Shown here: one piece after another, positions 25,910 through 35,367 of the stretch
Position numbering within the stretch: position 1 is the first letter of the stretch
How the letters are laid out: each line of letters begins with the position of its first letter
Assembly (NCBI RefSeq): GCF_003574035.1
Contig: NZ_QWKY01000019.1
Coordinates: 1-53,858, forward strand
Origin: Meiothermus hypogaeus
Lineage (GTDB): Bacteria > Deinococcota > Deinococci > Deinococcales > Thermaceae
Length of the DNA: 53,858 nt
Reading direction: 5' to 3'
Translations under genes and position numbers: made by a program
The notes under the pieces: generated by a model
What the model saw: only the letters and a program-made list of their open reading frames with translations
Database searches by the model: none
Told to the model about the DNA's origin: nothing

Positions 25910-26629
25910 ATGACCAAAGTGACCATCTGGAACGAATACCTGCATGAGCGCAGGAACGAAGCCGTTCGCCACATCTACCCTCAGGGAATTCACGGCGCCA
26001 TTGCGCAAGGCTTGCAGGGCCTGGGCGACTTTAAGGTGCGTACAGCTACCCTCGAGGAGCCTGAGCATGGGCTGAGCCAGGCCGTTCTGGACGACACCGA
26101 GGTGTTGCTGTGGTGGGGGCATCTGGCCCACGACCAGGTAAGTGAGGCCGTGGTGGAGCGGGTACAGTTGCGGGTACTGTCGGGCATGGGCCTGATCGTG
26201 CTGCACTCAGGCCACTACGCCAGGGTATTCAAGCGCCTGATGGGCACTTTTTGCAGCCTCAAGTGGCGCGAGGCCGGCGAACGCGAGCGCCTGTGGAACC
26301 TGCGCCCCGACCACCCCATCCTGCAGGGCATTCCCGAGTACTTTGAGTTGCCCCAGGAGGAGATGTACAGCGAACGCTTCGACATCCCCGAGCCCGAGGA
26401 ACTCTTGATGATCTCCTGGTTTCAAGGGGGCGAGGTATTCCGCAGCGCTTGCACCTGGAGGCGGGGCCACGGGCGCGTTTTCTACTTCCGCCCCGGCCAC
26501 GAAACCTTTCCCACTTACCACCACCCCCACATCCTGCGCATCCTGGCCAATGCCTGCGTCTGGGCCCGGCAGCGGGTCAACCTGGACGTGACCCAAGCCC
26601 CCAATCAGGCCCCGCTGGAGCCCCTATGA
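25910..26629 (+). CDS. ThuA-like protein (trehalose utilisation family)
   Basis: A 239-residue glutamine-amidotransferase-like fold of the ThuA family: [21 protein letters not shown] at the start, [33 protein letters not shown], and [23 protein letters not shown]. ThuA proteins act with Gfo/Idh/MocA dehydrogenases on trehalose or other sugars (keto-sugar formation in rhizobia), but the exact reaction is not settled. Its stop overlaps the start of the next dehydrogenase gene (ATGA), so the pair is translationally coupled. Confidence 0.88.
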   Translation: MTKVTIWNEYLHERRNEAVRHIYPQGIHGAIAQGLQGLGDFKVRTATLEEPEHGLSQAVLDDTEVLLWWGHLAHDQVSEAVVERVQLRVLSGMGLIVLHSGHYARVFKRLMGTFCSLKWREAGERERLWNLRPDHPILQGIPEYFELPQEEMYSERFDIPEPEELLMISWFQGGEVFRSACTWRRGHGRVFYFRPGHETFPTYHHPHILRILANACVWARQRVNLDVTQAPNQAPLEPL

Positions 26630-27645
26630 AGGTGGGCATTATCGGTGCGGGCGGTATAGCGCTGTCGCACTACAAAGGCTACGTGGCCGGCGGCGCCGAG
26701 GTGGTGGCGCTGGCCGACATCAATCCTGCTGCCCTCGAGGCCCGCCAACGCGAATGGAATATCCCCCAGGTTTTTAGCGATTACCGCGACCTGCTGAAGC
26801 TAAAGGAGATTGAAGCCGTTTCGGTCTGTACCCCCAATGCGCTCCACTACCCCGTCACCCTCGCGGCGGTCAGGGTCGGCAAGCACGTCCTGTGCGAAAA
26901 GCCCATCTCGCTGTCCATTCGCGAGGCCAGGGCCATGATCCGGGCCGCTGCCAGAGCCGGCGTGACGCTGCAAATCAACCACCACCTGCGCTCCAACGGA
27001 GCTGCCTTCAAGGCCAAGCAAATCCTGGATAGTGGTGCGCTGGGCCGCGTTACCTTCATCCGCTTGCGTCAGGCCCACGACTGGGGCGGAAGCCCCCAGG
27101 TACGGGATTCCTTTGGCAAGAAGGCCCTGGCTGGCGGCGGAACGCTGCTCGACAACGGCTGCCACATGTTCGACCTGGCCCGTTATTTTGGCGGCCCGGT
27201 AGAGGAAATCTTCGCCCGCGTTGCCTCGCTCAAGTTCCCCATCGAGGTAGAAGACACCGCCCACGCCTCGCTGCGCTTTACCAGCGGAGCTATCGGTGAG
27301 GTGGAGGCTTCCTGGTCGGCCACGGGATGGGAAGAGGGTTTTTGGATTTACGGCACCGAAGGCGCGCTCGAGTACACCAACCGCTTGGGTAAGTCGGTTT
27401 TACGCCATAGCTTCCGCACCTCACCGGGCACGACCTGGGCCGAACCAGACGTAGCCCTCTATGACTTTGCCGGGGCTTCCAATCACACACGGCACATAGA
27501 TAACTTCCTCGCTGCTATCAGGGGCGAACGCCCGGTCATTTGCAGCGGCGAGGACGGCCTGGAAGCTGTGCGGTTGGTGCTGGCTGCCTACGAGAGCGCC
27601 CGGCTTAACCAGCCCATCAGACTAAGCGGGTTTCGGGGCGACTGA
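26626..27645 (+). CDS. Gfo/Idh/MocA family oxidoreductase (partner of ThuA)
   Basis: 339 residues. The cofactor motif [17 protein letters not shown] lies at the N terminus, [14 protein letters not shown] holds the EKP lysine, and [19 protein letters not shown] the C-terminal catalytic Asp/His pattern. The frame is open about 180 bp further upstream inside thuA, but homology and the ATGA overlap set the start at 26626. With ThuA it probably oxidises a disaccharide or polyol. It is a paralogue of the dehydrogenase at 24602-25759, with different flanking partners. Confidence 0.9.
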   Translation: MKVGIIGAGGIALSHYKGYVAGGAEVVALADINPAALEARQREWNIPQVFSDYRDLLKLKEIEAVSVCTPNALHYPVTLAAVRVGKHVLCEKPISLSIREARAMIRAAARAGVTLQINHHLRSNGAAFKAKQILDSGALGRVTFIRLRQAHDWGGSPQVRDSFGKKALAGGGTLLDNGCHMFDLARYFGGPVEEIFARVASLKFPIEVEDTAHASLRFTSGAIGEVEASWSATGWEEGFWIYGTEGALEYTNRLGKSVLRHSFRTSPGTTWAEPDVALYDFAGASNHTRHIDNFLAAIRGERPVICSGEDGLEAVRLVLAAYESARLNQPIRLSGFRGD

Positions 27646-27654
27646 AGACCGGTA

Positions 27655-29019
27655 TCAGTTGAGCGTTCGACTCCCACCCATCAGGCTTCTGGCCCGCTCG
27701 AGGTAGTTGCTGAGGGTCTGGTGCCATTCGTCCGCCGGGTGCAAGTAAGACAACACCGCTTCGCTACGCGAAACGATCTCGTCAGGGCGACGAAACCCCA
27801 ACTGCACCAGGGTATCCACCACCATTTGCTGGGCCGTGACCCAGTCGCGGCTGCCTTCGGGGGCTTCTTCACAGGCTTTGGTGTAGTGCTCGAGGGCCTC
27901 CTCCAGGTGCAGCAGGTCGTAAGCCAGGTTGCCCAGAATCAGATACCCCGCACTCGGACTGCCTAGTCGGATGGCCTGTTGGGCGGCCTGAGAAGCCTCC
28001 TCGTAGCGGCCCAGGCGGTAGAGAATCTCGGCCAGATCGCCATAGGCTTCACCCAGGTAGCCATACTCGGGGTCACGCATGACCTCACGTAGGGCCGACT
28101 CTGCTTCGGCCAACTCACCCGCCTCCAGGCAGGCGACCGCCAGTTCGTGCAGGGCATAGCTTTTGTCGGAGTCTTCGGCCCGCCGTACGGCCTCGCGGAA
28201 AGCTTCGATGGCTTCGCGGGGGTAGCCCAGTTGCATGAGGGCCTGTCCGTGTACGAGGGGGGTGCCGTGGGCCGCTTCGGCTCCTTCTCGCTCTTTGGCC
28301 AAAGCGCGCTGGATGGCCTCGAGGGCCAGGCTGGGGTTACCCAACAAAAGCTGGCTGCGGGCCTCGAGGTAGTAGCGGGTGGCCGCATCTTCCGGGTCCT
28401 CGATCTCGGGGGCGTCGGGCTCTGCTTCCCGCAGGGCCTCCAGGGCTTCCTGGCCCATTCCGGCCTCCACGAACATTGCCGCTGCATCTATCAGGTTCCA
28501 GTAGTGTTCCAGCCCCACCGCCAGCCGTGCGGCGTCCTTGTAGGCAGCAGCCGCCTCAGCGGCCTGGCCCAGGCGCTCCAGGGCCTTGCCCCGCAAAGTG
28601 TGGGCCCGCCAGGCCAGGAAAGCGGGTAGCTCGAGGGGCCGGTTCAGAATCTCCAGCGCCTCTTCTGGCAAGCCCAGGTACATCAGGGCCTGGGCCCGAT
28701 GGTAGAGCGCACGTGGATCGGTGGTCTGGGGCAAAATTTGCCGCACATCTTCTTCCGAGGCCCCTTCCAGGGCCCGCATCTCGCCCAAAATGGCACGGTA
28801 ACGGGGGTGGGCCTCGAGGGTGGGTACACTGCCCAGACCTTCTTCCAGGGCCCGGTTGGCCCCCTCGATACCCCCTTCCCCATACAGCGAATATGCCTCC
28901 GCCAGCAGCAAGGCCGCCTCGGCTGCATCCTGCCCCTGCGCCAGCGCCAATGTGCGTACCAGCGTCTCAAACGCCGTGTCGTAGTCGCCTTGGTAGAGGG
29001 CCTCGAGAACCGCTTGCAT
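27655..29019 (-). CDS. Tetratricopeptide-repeat protein
   Basis: 454 residues built from about ten degenerate TPR helix pairs from end to end (for example ALYHRAQALMYLGLPEEALEIL, LLLGNPSLALEAIQRALAKE, AYGDLAEILYRLGRYEEAS, LILGNLAYDLLHLEEALEHY). There is no signal peptide or catalytic domain, so it is a cytoplasmic scaffold with unknown partners. The ATG at 29019 lacks a Shine-Dalgarno sequence, but TATGAT on the minus strand ends 8 nt before it, suggesting leaderless expression. It is convergent with the ThuA-dehydrogenase pair, with only 9 bp between the stops. Confidence 0.85.
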   Translation of the reverse strand: MQAVLEALYQGDYDTAFETLVRTLALAQGQDAAEAALLLAEAYSLYGEGGIEGANRALEEGLGSVPTLEAHPRYRAILGEMRALEGASEEDVRQILPQTTDPRALYHRAQALMYLGLPEEALEILNRPLELPAFLAWRAHTLRGKALERLGQAAEAAAAYKDAARLAVGLEHYWNLIDAAAMFVEAGMGQEALEALREAEPDAPEIEDPEDAATRYYLEARSQLLLGNPSLALEAIQRALAKEREGAEAAHGTPLVHGQALMQLGYPREAIEAFREAVRRAEDSDKSYALHELAVACLEAGELAEAESALREVMRDPEYGYLGEAYGDLAEILYRLGRYEEASQAAQQAIRLGSPSAGYLILGNLAYDLLHLEEALEHYTKACEEAPEGSRDWVTAQQMVVDTLVQLGFRRPDEIVSRSEAVLSYLHPADEWHQTLSNYLERARSLMGGSRTLN

Positions 29020-29579
29020 TGCTACCCATCATAAGGCGGAAAGCTGAAAGCAATGAGTGCTGCAGGATAAGCAACAGGCTACAAGCTCAAATCAATGAAA
29101 CTCGCTACCAAAACGCCAGCCCTCTCCAGCTTATCTATCCTGCGAGGTCGCTTAGGGGCGATTTTCTCTATTCATACTCGATTCGGTTGATTCATTACTG
29201 AACGTTGACCAAATCAACCCAACCGAAAGGAGTTTCAATAAGACAACCTCTGGGGTTTCTTAAACTGTCCTTATAATGTTCGATATCAGGTGGGGTTGCT
29301 GACCAGCACCTTCTTGCAGCCTGCCGATTCAGGGCCTGGCCAAAGGATTCGCTCACAAGCCACCAGGTATTGCCGGGAGCGGTGTGGTTTTGCCAACGTG
29401 CCATGCGGATTTGCAAACTGGATGTAGCTTAAAGCCTCTCCCCGAACCGCTTTACACCCTAGGACTCATTCCTCACAGCGGGATTGAGTACCATATACTC
29501 AGTTAAGGTGCGTCAGTTCGCCGCTCAGTCGGTGGATTATGCATCGCCCGCCTGGCGGGCACCCAATGGAGGTTACGTT
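29020..29579. other. Gene-free region between the TPR gene and ftsH, with MITE copy 4
   Basis: Holds a degenerate MITE (29175-29285) and the ftsH control region. TATACT near 29494-29499 may be the ftsH -10 box, but its -35 is weak. The frame of ftsH is open back to 29484 and would code a nonconserved extension if the upstream start were used. No other gene is visible. Confidence 0.4.
29175..29285 (+). mobile_element. MITE copy 4 (111 bp, degenerate)
   Basis: Runs from TACTCGATTC to TTCGATA and is flanked by TCA on both sides (29172-29174, 29286-29288). The first stem keeps GGTTGATT and AATCAACC. The second stem has lost several bases (TCAATAAGACA versus CTGTCCTTATAATG). This is the oldest-looking copy in the window. 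Confidence 0.7.
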
Positions 29580-31448
29580 TTGCCTACGCGCATCAATCCC
29601 TGGAGCTTGATAGTTGTCGTCATCCTGGCCTATTGGCTCTTTACCCTATTTGGCGGCAGCAACAACACCCGCACCACCGTGTCGTATAGCGATTTTATAG
29701 CCTATGTCGAGCAAGGCAAGGTCGCCCGGGTGGTGTTGCAAGAGGGCCGTATCAACGGCTTTTTCAAAGCCCCTGAGCGCATTCAGGTTGGCAACGCCAC
29801 CGAAACCACCGATCGCTTTACCGTCATCGCGCTCCCTCCGGGCTTCAGCGACCCGCAGTTCACCAACCTGCTGCGCCAGAATGGGGTCGAGATTACCAAC
29901 CGCCCCCCCAGCGTGTGGGGACAGTTGCTGTTTACCCTCTTGCCGATTCTGCTCCTGATTGGCTTCTGGTGGTTCTTCTTCATGCGTTCGCAGGGGGGAG
30001 CAGGTCAGGTCATGCAGTTTGGGCAGAGCCGGGCCCGGCAGTATGGCAAGGAGCGAAGGGTCAGTACCACCTTCAAGGATGTGGCCGGGCATAACGAAGC
30101 CAAGCGAGAACTGATGGAAGTGGTGGACTTCCTCAAGAACCCGCAGAAGTACATTGCCATTGGGGCCGAGATTCCCAAGGGTGTGCTGCTGGTCGGGCCG
30201 CCTGGCACCGGTAAAACCCTCCTGACCCGCGCCGTAGCCGGGGAAGCGGGTGTGCCTTTCTTCTCGGTTTCGGCCTCGGAGTTCATGGAGATGTTTGTGG
30301 GGGTGGGGGCCAGCCGGGTGCGCACCTTGTTTGAGGAAGCCCGCCGCAACGCCCCGGCCATCATCTTTATCGATGAGCTCGACTCGATTGGACGCAAGCG
30401 CGGTGCTGGCATTGGCGGCGGCCACGACGAGCGGGAACAGACCCTCAACCAGATTCTTTCCGAGATGGACGGCTTCGAGAAGGACACCAGTGTCATCGTG
30501 CTGGCGGCGACCAACCGCCCGGACATTCTGGATCCGGCCCTGTTGCGCCCGGGGCGCTTTGACCGCCAGGTGGTTATTGGGCTCCCCACCCTGGAAGAAC
30601 GCAAGGAGATTTTGCAGGTACACATGCGGGGCAAGAAGTTCGCCCCCGATGTGGACGTGAACAACCTGGCCCGCCTCACCCCGCAGTTCAGCGGAGCCGA
30701 CCTGAAAAACCTGGTCAACGAAGCCGCCTTGCAAGCCGCTCGCGAAAACGCCACCGAGATTACCAACGCACACTTCCAGACCGCGCTCGACAAAATTATG
30801 CTGGGTCTGGAACGGGGAACCCTGAAGCTCAGCGAGCAGGAGAAGCGGGCCGTGGCCTACCACGAAGCGGGTCACGCGATTGCGGGTGAGGTGCTGCCCT
30901 ATGCCGACAAGACCGAGAAGGTCTCGATTGTGCCCAGAGGTATGGCCCTGGGGGTACGCTGGAGCAAGCCCGAGGAACGCATCCTGATGAGCAAGGAACA
31001 CCTCGAGGATACCCTGGCTATGACCCTGGCAGGCCGGGCTGCAGAAGAATTATTTGTCGGTACCATCACCACCGGGGCCTCCAACGATTTCAAACAAGCC
31101 ACCAGTCTGGCCAAGCAAATGGTGCTGGACTGGGGCATGGGCGACCACTTCAAAAACGTGGCCTGGGGCTCCAACACAGGGCCTATCTTCTTGGGTGAGG
31201 AAATTGCTAAGAAACAGGACCACTCCGAAGAGACCAGTCGCCTTATCGACGCTGATATACGCGCTATTCTGGACCGGGCCTACGAAAAAGCCAAACAGGT
31301 ATTATCCGACAACGCCAAGGCCGTACACCAACTCTCCGAGGAACTTCTGGAGTCGGAAATTGTACAGGGTGAGCGCGTGCGCGAGATTATTGCCCAGGCC
31401 AAGCGCCCCGAAGCAGTAGCTCCAGCGGCCTTCAATCCGGAAATCTGA
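29580..31448 (+). CDS. ftsH: ATP-dependent zinc metalloprotease FtsH
   Basis: 622 residues. Two membrane segments flank a small external domain (about residues 8-25 and 110-130). The AAA domain follows with Walker A GPPGTGKT, Walker [12 protein letters not shown] and second region of homology [19 protein letters not shown], then the protease with zinc site [10 protein letters not shown]. It degrades membrane and short-lived proteins as a membrane-bound hexamer. The TTG at 29580 is taken as start because GGAGG lies 7 nt before it and the protein then begins with the usual short tail before the first helix; the longer frame would add 32 nonconserved residues. The ending is rich in Ala/Pro, as usual. 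Confidence 0.95.
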   Translation: MPTRINPWSLIVVVILAYWLFTLFGGSNNTRTTVSYSDFIAYVEQGKVARVVLQEGRINGFFKAPERIQVGNATETTDRFTVIALPPGFSDPQFTNLLRQNGVEITNRPPSVWGQLLFTLLPILLLIGFWWFFFMRSQGGAGQVMQFGQSRARQYGKERRVSTTFKDVAGHNEAKRELMEVVDFLKNPQKYIAIGAEIPKGVLLVGPPGTGKTLLTRAVAGEAGVPFFSVSASEFMEMFVGVGASRVRTLFEEARRNAPAIIFIDELDSIGRKRGAGIGGGHDEREQTLNQILSEMDGFEKDTSVIVLAATNRPDILDPALLRPGRFDRQVVIGLPTLEERKEILQVHMRGKKFAPDVDVNNLARLTPQFSGADLKNLVNEAALQAARENATEITNAHFQTALDKIMLGLERGTLKLSEQEKRAVAYHEAGHAIAGEVLPYADKTEKVSIVPRGMALGVRWSKPEERILMSKEHLEDTLAMTLAGRAAEELFVGTITTGASNDFKQATSLAKQMVLDWGMGDHFKNVAWGSNTGPIFLGEEIAKKQDHSEETSRLIDADIRAILDRAYEKAKQVLSDNAKAVHQLSEELLESEIVQGERVREIIAQAKRPEAVAPAAFNPEI

Positions 31449-31467
31449 AACTCCATATAGCTTTTGA

Positions 31468-31655
31468 TACCGGATTCAAAAAGACAGTTTACAAAACCAA
31501 AAAAACTGTAGGTTGTCTTTTTGAATCCTAGAGCACACCCCTCCCTGTCGGTTGGCGAAGAAAGCGTCTCCCCTTACTACGGACGGCATCGCCCTCCGCT
31601 ACTCGGATAACTTCGCTCGGTGCCACCCTTTGTGACGAACCGACCGAATCTGGTA
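31468..31655 (-). mobile_element. MITE copy 5 (188 bp, long form, reversed)
   Basis: Left end TACCGGATTC, right end GAATCTGGTA; flanks TGA (31465-31467) and TTA, so a one-base-decayed TNA duplication is possible. The internal segment corresponds to the long form seen in copies 2 and 6 (AGCGTCTCC, GGCATCGCCCTCCGCTAC). The second hairpin is intact; the first has drifted on one arm. Confidence 0.85.
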
Positions 31656-31679
31656 TTACGTATCAATGCGCCCTTTACC

Positions 31680-31733
31680 AAAAGGAGGACTCCCCGGTCT
31701 GGCAACCGGGGAGAGTTACATGAAGCGTCTGGC
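31680..31733 (-). ncRNA. Candidate short RNA behind the orphan promoter
   Basis: A leftward transcript from about 31733 would soon enter CTCCCCGGT/ACCGGGGAG (stem 31690-31698 with 31705-31713, 6-nt loop) and then read TCCTCCTTTT, which could serve as a weak terminator tail. The product would be about 50 nt. Its end, CCTCCTTTT, equals the anti-Shine-Dalgarno sequence of 16S rRNA. Existence and function are inferred. Confidence 0.3.
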
Positions 31734-31739
31734 ATCTGA

Positions 31740-31768
31740 ATACTAACATATAGCATTTTTTGTGTCAA
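31740..31768 (-). promoter_or_regulatory. Strong orphan promoter, reading left
   Basis: On the minus strand TTGACA (31768-31763), a 17-bp spacer and TAGTAT (31745-31740) give a near-consensus sigma-A promoter, with a start expected near 31733. No gene follows in that direction, only the hairpin at 31690-31713 and then MITE copy 5. Confidence 0.65.
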
Positions 31769-31818
31769 CACTTTGCGTAAAATATCTTGTATTGTGCAAA
31801 ATGTATAATCAAAAACTA

Positions 31819-32205
31819 TCATTTGTTTCTTTTTACATTTACGTTCTGCAAAACATCGGTATCTTTACGCCAGTCGGCAAAAGCCACGGCAAAACGGGCC
31901 TCGAGTTCTGCTTCTGATTCCTGAGCAAAACGCCGGTACCGCTCGACCAGCTCCAGGGCATCTGTGGTAAGCGTGCTGCCCCCGCCGCCTTCTCCCCCGG
32001 AGTGGCGCTCCAAAAGTGGAAAGCCCAGCCCTTCCTCGGCTTTTTTAAGCCTGTCCCAAGCGCCGCGGTAGCTCAGTCCGATGGCTTTAGCCCCGGCCTT
32101 GAGGCTGCCGCGCTCGGCTACCGCTACGAGTAAGCGTAAAGTACCCGGCCCCAGCAAAAAATTGCCCGTGTCGGACTCGAGCCAAAACTTCGTCTTTAGC
32201 CGCAT
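31819..32205 (-). CDS. ModE-type winged-helix regulator lacking the molybdate-binding domain
   Basis: 128 residues with the LysR/ModE-like winged helix (LRLLVAVAERGSLKAGAKAIGLSYRGAWDRLKKAEEGLG, about 23-63), then the typical wing LLERHSGGEGGGGSTLT and the dimerisation helix ALELVERYRRF. E. coli ModE has two further molybdate-binding TOBE domains, which are absent here. Such short forms occur in many bacteria next to molybdenum genes. This window carries moaB, a sulfite oxidase and a MOSC protein, but none is adjacent. It probably senses oxyanion indirectly or through a partner. A leaderless promoter precedes it (separate entry). Confidence 0.8.
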   Translation of the reverse strand: MRLKTKFWLESDTGNFLLGPGTLRLLVAVAERGSLKAGAKAIGLSYRGAWDRLKKAEEGLGFPLLERHSGGEGGGGSTLTTDALELVERYRRFAQESEAELEARFAVAFADWRKDTDVLQNVNVKRNK

Positions 32206-32211
32206 GTTTTC

Positions 32212-32240
32212 AGAGTACAGCCAATCGCAACTGATTCCAA
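32212..32240 (-). promoter_or_regulatory. Promoter of the ModE-like gene (leaderless)
   Basis: On the minus strand TTGGAA (32240-32235), 17-bp spacer, TACTCT (32217-32212), then 6 nt and the ATG (32205). No Shine-Dalgarno sequence is present. This is one of the clearest leaderless promoters in the window. Confidence 0.6.
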
Positions 32241-32252
32241 ATGGAACCAGGG

Positions 32253-32711
32253 CTAGCGCAACCGGCGGCTTTCTAGATCGGCATGAAGATTAAGGTAAAA
32301 CAGCCAGCCCTTGACCGAGAGGGGCCCCAGGCTGTTGTGGGGGATTTTTTCGCCGACAGGAAGGTCTTCCAAGCGCTTGACCAGGGCCAAAGTCTGCTGG
32401 CGGGTGGCCTGGAACTCCTCGGCCAGTCTATCGTGGGTGAGGCCCTCGGGCGGCTTGTAGGGGTGGTGCCCATCCATCAGCAAAGGTTCACCCAGCGCAA
32501 CCCGCAACCGCCGCTGACCCCAGCGTTCGATGCCGATAATGTGGCGGATGGTTTTTCCCGTCTGGGACGACCTGGACTTACGGATACGAGCAACAATTTG
32601 TGGGCCGCTCTGTTCCAGCGCGCGGTACAGTTGAACATAGCTGCGGCGCGAGGCAGGCCCTTCCACAAACCACGGTACCCCCAGTCGCATGACCTGATCT
32701 CGAAGTTTCAT
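32253..32711 (-). CDS. DinB superfamily protein
   Basis: 152 residues of the DinB/YfiT four-helix fold. LYRALEQSGPQIVARIRK, KTIRHIIGIERWGQRRL (first histidine of the putative metal triad) and the C-terminal LGPLSVKGWLFYLNLHADLE (the H near the end) match the family. These proteins are mostly metal-binding thiol transferases of unknown substrate; the name comes from damage-induced DinB of Bacillus, but that link is not general. ATG 32711 is chosen because homology begins at KLRDQVMRLG; an ATG 18 nt upstream and a longer open frame to 32924 are alternatives. Confidence 0.7.
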   Translation of the reverse strand: MKLRDQVMRLGVPWFVEGPASRRSYVQLYRALEQSGPQIVARIRKSRSSQTGKTIRHIIGIERWGQRRLRVALGEPLLMDGHHPYKPPEGLTHDRLAEEFQATRQQTLALVKRLEDLPVGEKIPHNSLGPLSVKGWLFYLNLHADLESRRLR

Positions 32712-33013
32712 ATGCCCAACATACGCCATTGGGTCTGAGTTCGTCAGCGTTCTGAAAAGCAATTGGATGTTCACCCATAGCTGCTTTTCCCGGCGCTTAC
32801 ACAGTCCGGCTTGTTTGTGGAAAATCCGACAAATCCTCATCCGAGCGGTCTTGTAACCAATAGCTCGGTATGCACTACTTTCCTCTTCAATAAGCCGCAC
32901 ATCGCAATTTTGGGCAATCAACATGCTTCAAAACGTACCGCGAAATAAGTTACCGGTGCACGAGGACAGTCTTCCCAGGCGAATGTCGCTATCCTGTTAG
33001 TCAGGACGGTTCT
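32712..33013. other. Divergent intergenic region
   Basis: The leftward frame of the DinB-like gene stays open through most of it without conserved content. AGGA lies 6-9 nt before the ATG of the rightward gene at 33014. No RNA gene or repeat is visible. Confidence 0.3.
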
Positions 33014-35311
33014 ATGCCCCAACGCTACATTCCACCCCCCACCCCGCAATATGCCCTCGAGTCCGGTCCCATCCTGCTCAAGGATGGCCGCACCGCCACC
33101 CTGAGGCCCGCTAAACCCGAAGACCGGCCTTTGTTTGTGGAGTTCCTCGAGCGCCTCTCGCCCCAGGCCCGCACCTTCCGGTTTTTCTCGGAAGTCCGCC
33201 CCGAAACTGCCGCCGACCTGCTGCTTCGCAAGCCTCCAGACGAGGACAAGGTCACCCTGGTGGTACTCTCGGGCGACCCCGAGCGCATTATTGCCACCGG
33301 GGAGTATGTGCAGGAGGGGCCGGGTTCTACCTCCGCCGAAGTGGCTTTTCTGGTAGACGACTGGTATCAGGGCAAAGGTCTGGGTTCGCTCTTGCTCGAG
33401 CGACTGGCCTTGATTGGCGTTCAGCGGGGCATCCGGCGTTTTCATGCTTTCACCCTGGCCGAGAACAAACAGATGCTGGATGTGTTCAAAGCCAGCGGCT
33501 TTAAAGTAGAGTCCCACACCGACTCCGGTGAGGTCGAGGTCAGCTTTGAGATTGAACCCAGCCCGGAAATGGTCGCCAGGTTCGAGCTGCGAGAGCGGGT
33601 GGCTACCGTGGCCTCGCTGATGCCGGTCTTGCGTCCAAAGGGGGTAGCGGTGGTGGGGGCCTCCCGCGACCCCAAGAGCGTAGGCTACCAGGTTCTGGAA
33701 CACCTCATACTGAACCGTTTTCAAGGCCCGGTCTATCCGGTGAATCCCGCGGCTACCCCTGCGGCGGGCGACGTGCCGGTGGTGGGCTCGATGCTGGCCT
33801 ACACCTCCATCAAAGCCGTGCCGGGGCCGGTTGACCTGGCCATTGTGACCACCCCCCGCGACAAGGTACTCGAGGCCGCCGAAGCCTGTGGACAGCGAGG
33901 GGTACGGGCCCTGATGGTGGTGACTACCGACATGGAGACACCCCAGATCAAAACCCTGTTACAGACCTGTCGCCACTACGGGATGCGGCTCCTGGGGCCG
34001 GGTTCGCTGGCCCTCATGAGCACCAGCCCGGAAGTGCAGCTTTGCGCCGGGCTGACCTCCCGGCTACCGCCTAAAGGACGCATCGCCATGTCCAGCCAGA
34101 GCGGCGCGGTAGGGCTGGCCGTGCTGGAATACGCCCGCGAGATGGGGTTGGGGTTCTCCAACTTTGTGTCGCTGGGGGCCAAGGTTGACATCTCCTCCAA
34201 CGACCTGATCCAGTACTGGGAAGAAGACCCCGATACCGGACTGATCCTGCTGTATGTGGAGTCGTTTGGCAACCCCCGGCGGTTTGCCCGCTTGGCCAGG
34301 CGGGTAGGGCGCAAAAAGCCCATCCTGGCGGTGCGACCCGGACGTGACCCGGTGGTGGAGGCCCTTTTCCAGCAAACCGGGGTGGTGCGGGCCGAAAATC
34401 TGGAAGAGATGTTCGACATTGCGGCCATGCTGGCCCACCAACCCCTGCCGGAAGGCCCCAAGGTGGCCATGCTTACCAATGCCTCGGGGCCCGCTTATCT
34501 GGCCAAAGACGCCCTCGAGGCCGAAGGGCTTGTTGCCGAGGTGCGCGACCTGGGCTCCCGTGCCTCCGCCGAGCAGTACCTGGCGGCAGCGCGCGAACTC
34601 CTGTCCAGCGGTTATAACGCTGCTATTGCTTTGTTTGTACCCCTGGGTTATGCCACCCTGGATGAAGTAGGCGAGGCTCTACGTACCGCCCTGAAAGAAG
34701 CCCGTGAACAGGGCGTGAGCATCCCAGTCCTGACCTGCTTCATGACTTCTGGGCGGCCCCGGGTGCGGCTGGGAGAAGAGCTGGTTCCTTCGTACCGCTT
34801 CCCTGAGTCGGCAGGGAAAGCCCTGGCGGCCGCTTACGCCTACGCCCAGTGGCGCAAGAAACCGCCTGGGGAAATTCCCGACCACGGGGTACAAGAAGAT
34901 GAAGCCCGGGCGCTGGTGGGTACAGCCAAAGGCCTCCTGAGCGCAGCACATACCAAGCAACTGCTGGGCTACTTTGGCCTAAAAGTGTCGGATTCCAGCG
35001 AGGGCATCGCCCTGACCCTGCGGGTCGTGAGCGACCCCCTGTTTGGCCCGGTTTTGACGCTGGCACTCACGGGTCTGCCGTTGGGCGAGCAACAACTGGG
35101 CATCCGCATCACCCCCCTTACCGATATCGAAGCACTAGAGATGCTGGCCCCCCTATCGGGCAAGGCCCACCTGGAAAGCCTGCAAGATGTGCTGCTGCGG
35201 GTCTCGAGGCTGCTGGAAGAGCTGCCGGAAGTAGAGGGTCTGGAGTTAGGTATGCTGGCTGCCCCACAAAGCACTTCCATCTGCCAGGCTCAGGTTCGGC
35301 TCAGGAGCTAG
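33014..35311 (+). CDS. Pat-like protein: N-terminal GNAT fused to an ADP-forming acyl-CoA synthetase-like body
   Basis: 765 residues. Domains in order: GNAT (about 20-170; acetyl-CoA loop YQGKGLGSLLLE), CoA-binding Rossmann (about 200-330; [20 protein letters not shown]), the two succinyl-CoA-ligase-like domains (about 350-610; MSSQSGAVGLAVLEYA, VSLGAKVDISSNDL), and a C-terminal ATP-grasp part. Proteins of this type (PatZ/YfiQ and relatives) acetylate lysines of acetyl-CoA synthetase and other enzymes. The ATP-grasp part is only about 125 residues and jumps from LLGYFGLKVSDSSEGI to RVVSDPLFGPVLTLAL, missing the roughly 70-residue lysine-bearing ATP site. It is therefore probably an acetyltransferase that no longer makes acyl-CoA. 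Confidence 0.8.
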   Translation: MPQRYIPPPTPQYALESGPILLKDGRTATLRPAKPEDRPLFVEFLERLSPQARTFRFFSEVRPETAADLLLRKPPDEDKVTLVVLSGDPERIIATGEYVQEGPGSTSAEVAFLVDDWYQGKGLGSLLLERLALIGVQRGIRRFHAFTLAENKQMLDVFKASGFKVESHTDSGEVEVSFEIEPSPEMVARFELRERVATVASLMPVLRPKGVAVVGASRDPKSVGYQVLEHLILNRFQGPVYPVNPAATPAAGDVPVVGSMLAYTSIKAVPGPVDLAIVTTPRDKVLEAAEACGQRGVRALMVVTTDMETPQIKTLLQTCRHYGMRLLGPGSLALMSTSPEVQLCAGLTSRLPPKGRIAMSSQSGAVGLAVLEYAREMGLGFSNFVSLGAKVDISSNDLIQYWEEDPDTGLILLYVESFGNPRRFARLARRVGRKKPILAVRPGRDPVVEALFQQTGVVRAENLEEMFDIAAMLAHQPLPEGPKVAMLTNASGPAYLAKDALEAEGLVAEVRDLGSRASAEQYLAAARELLSSGYNAAIALFVPLGYATLDEVGEALRTALKEAREQGVSIPVLTCFMTSGRPRVRLGEELVPSYRFPESAGKALAAAYAYAQWRKKPPGEIPDHGVQEDEARALVGTAKGLLSAAHTKQLLGYFGLKVSDSSEGIALTLRVVSDPLFGPVLTLALTGLPLGEQQLGIRITPLTDIEALEMLAPLSGKAHLESLQDVLLRVSRLLEELPEVEGLELGMLAAPQSTSICQAQVRLRS

Positions 35312-35367
35312 ACCAAGCGTAATCTGCAAAGGGTGGGTTTCTTGCTCCGCTTGCAGGGGCCCCACCG

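Larger units (their letters stand above)
31449..31818. other. Gene-free region with MITE copy 5 and an orphan leftward promoter
   Basis: After ftsH come the MITE (31468-31655), then a GC hairpin (31690-31713), then a strong minus-strand promoter (31740-31768) and an AT-rich stretch up to the end of the ModE-like gene. No protein-coding frame is credible; an 8-codon frame starts at 31720. Confidence 0.5.

Noticed and set aside
29646-31001. Long open frames antisense to ftsH, gyrA, the methylase, folE2 and the solute-binding protein gene
   Set aside because: They mirror strong GC bias at third positions. Their translations lack family motifs, while the sense frames are unmistakable genes.
31690-31713. 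GC hairpin near the ModE-like gene as a molybdenum-cofactor riboswitch
   Set aside because: A single simple stem without the multi-helix fold, and it does not precede a molybdenum gene in either direction.
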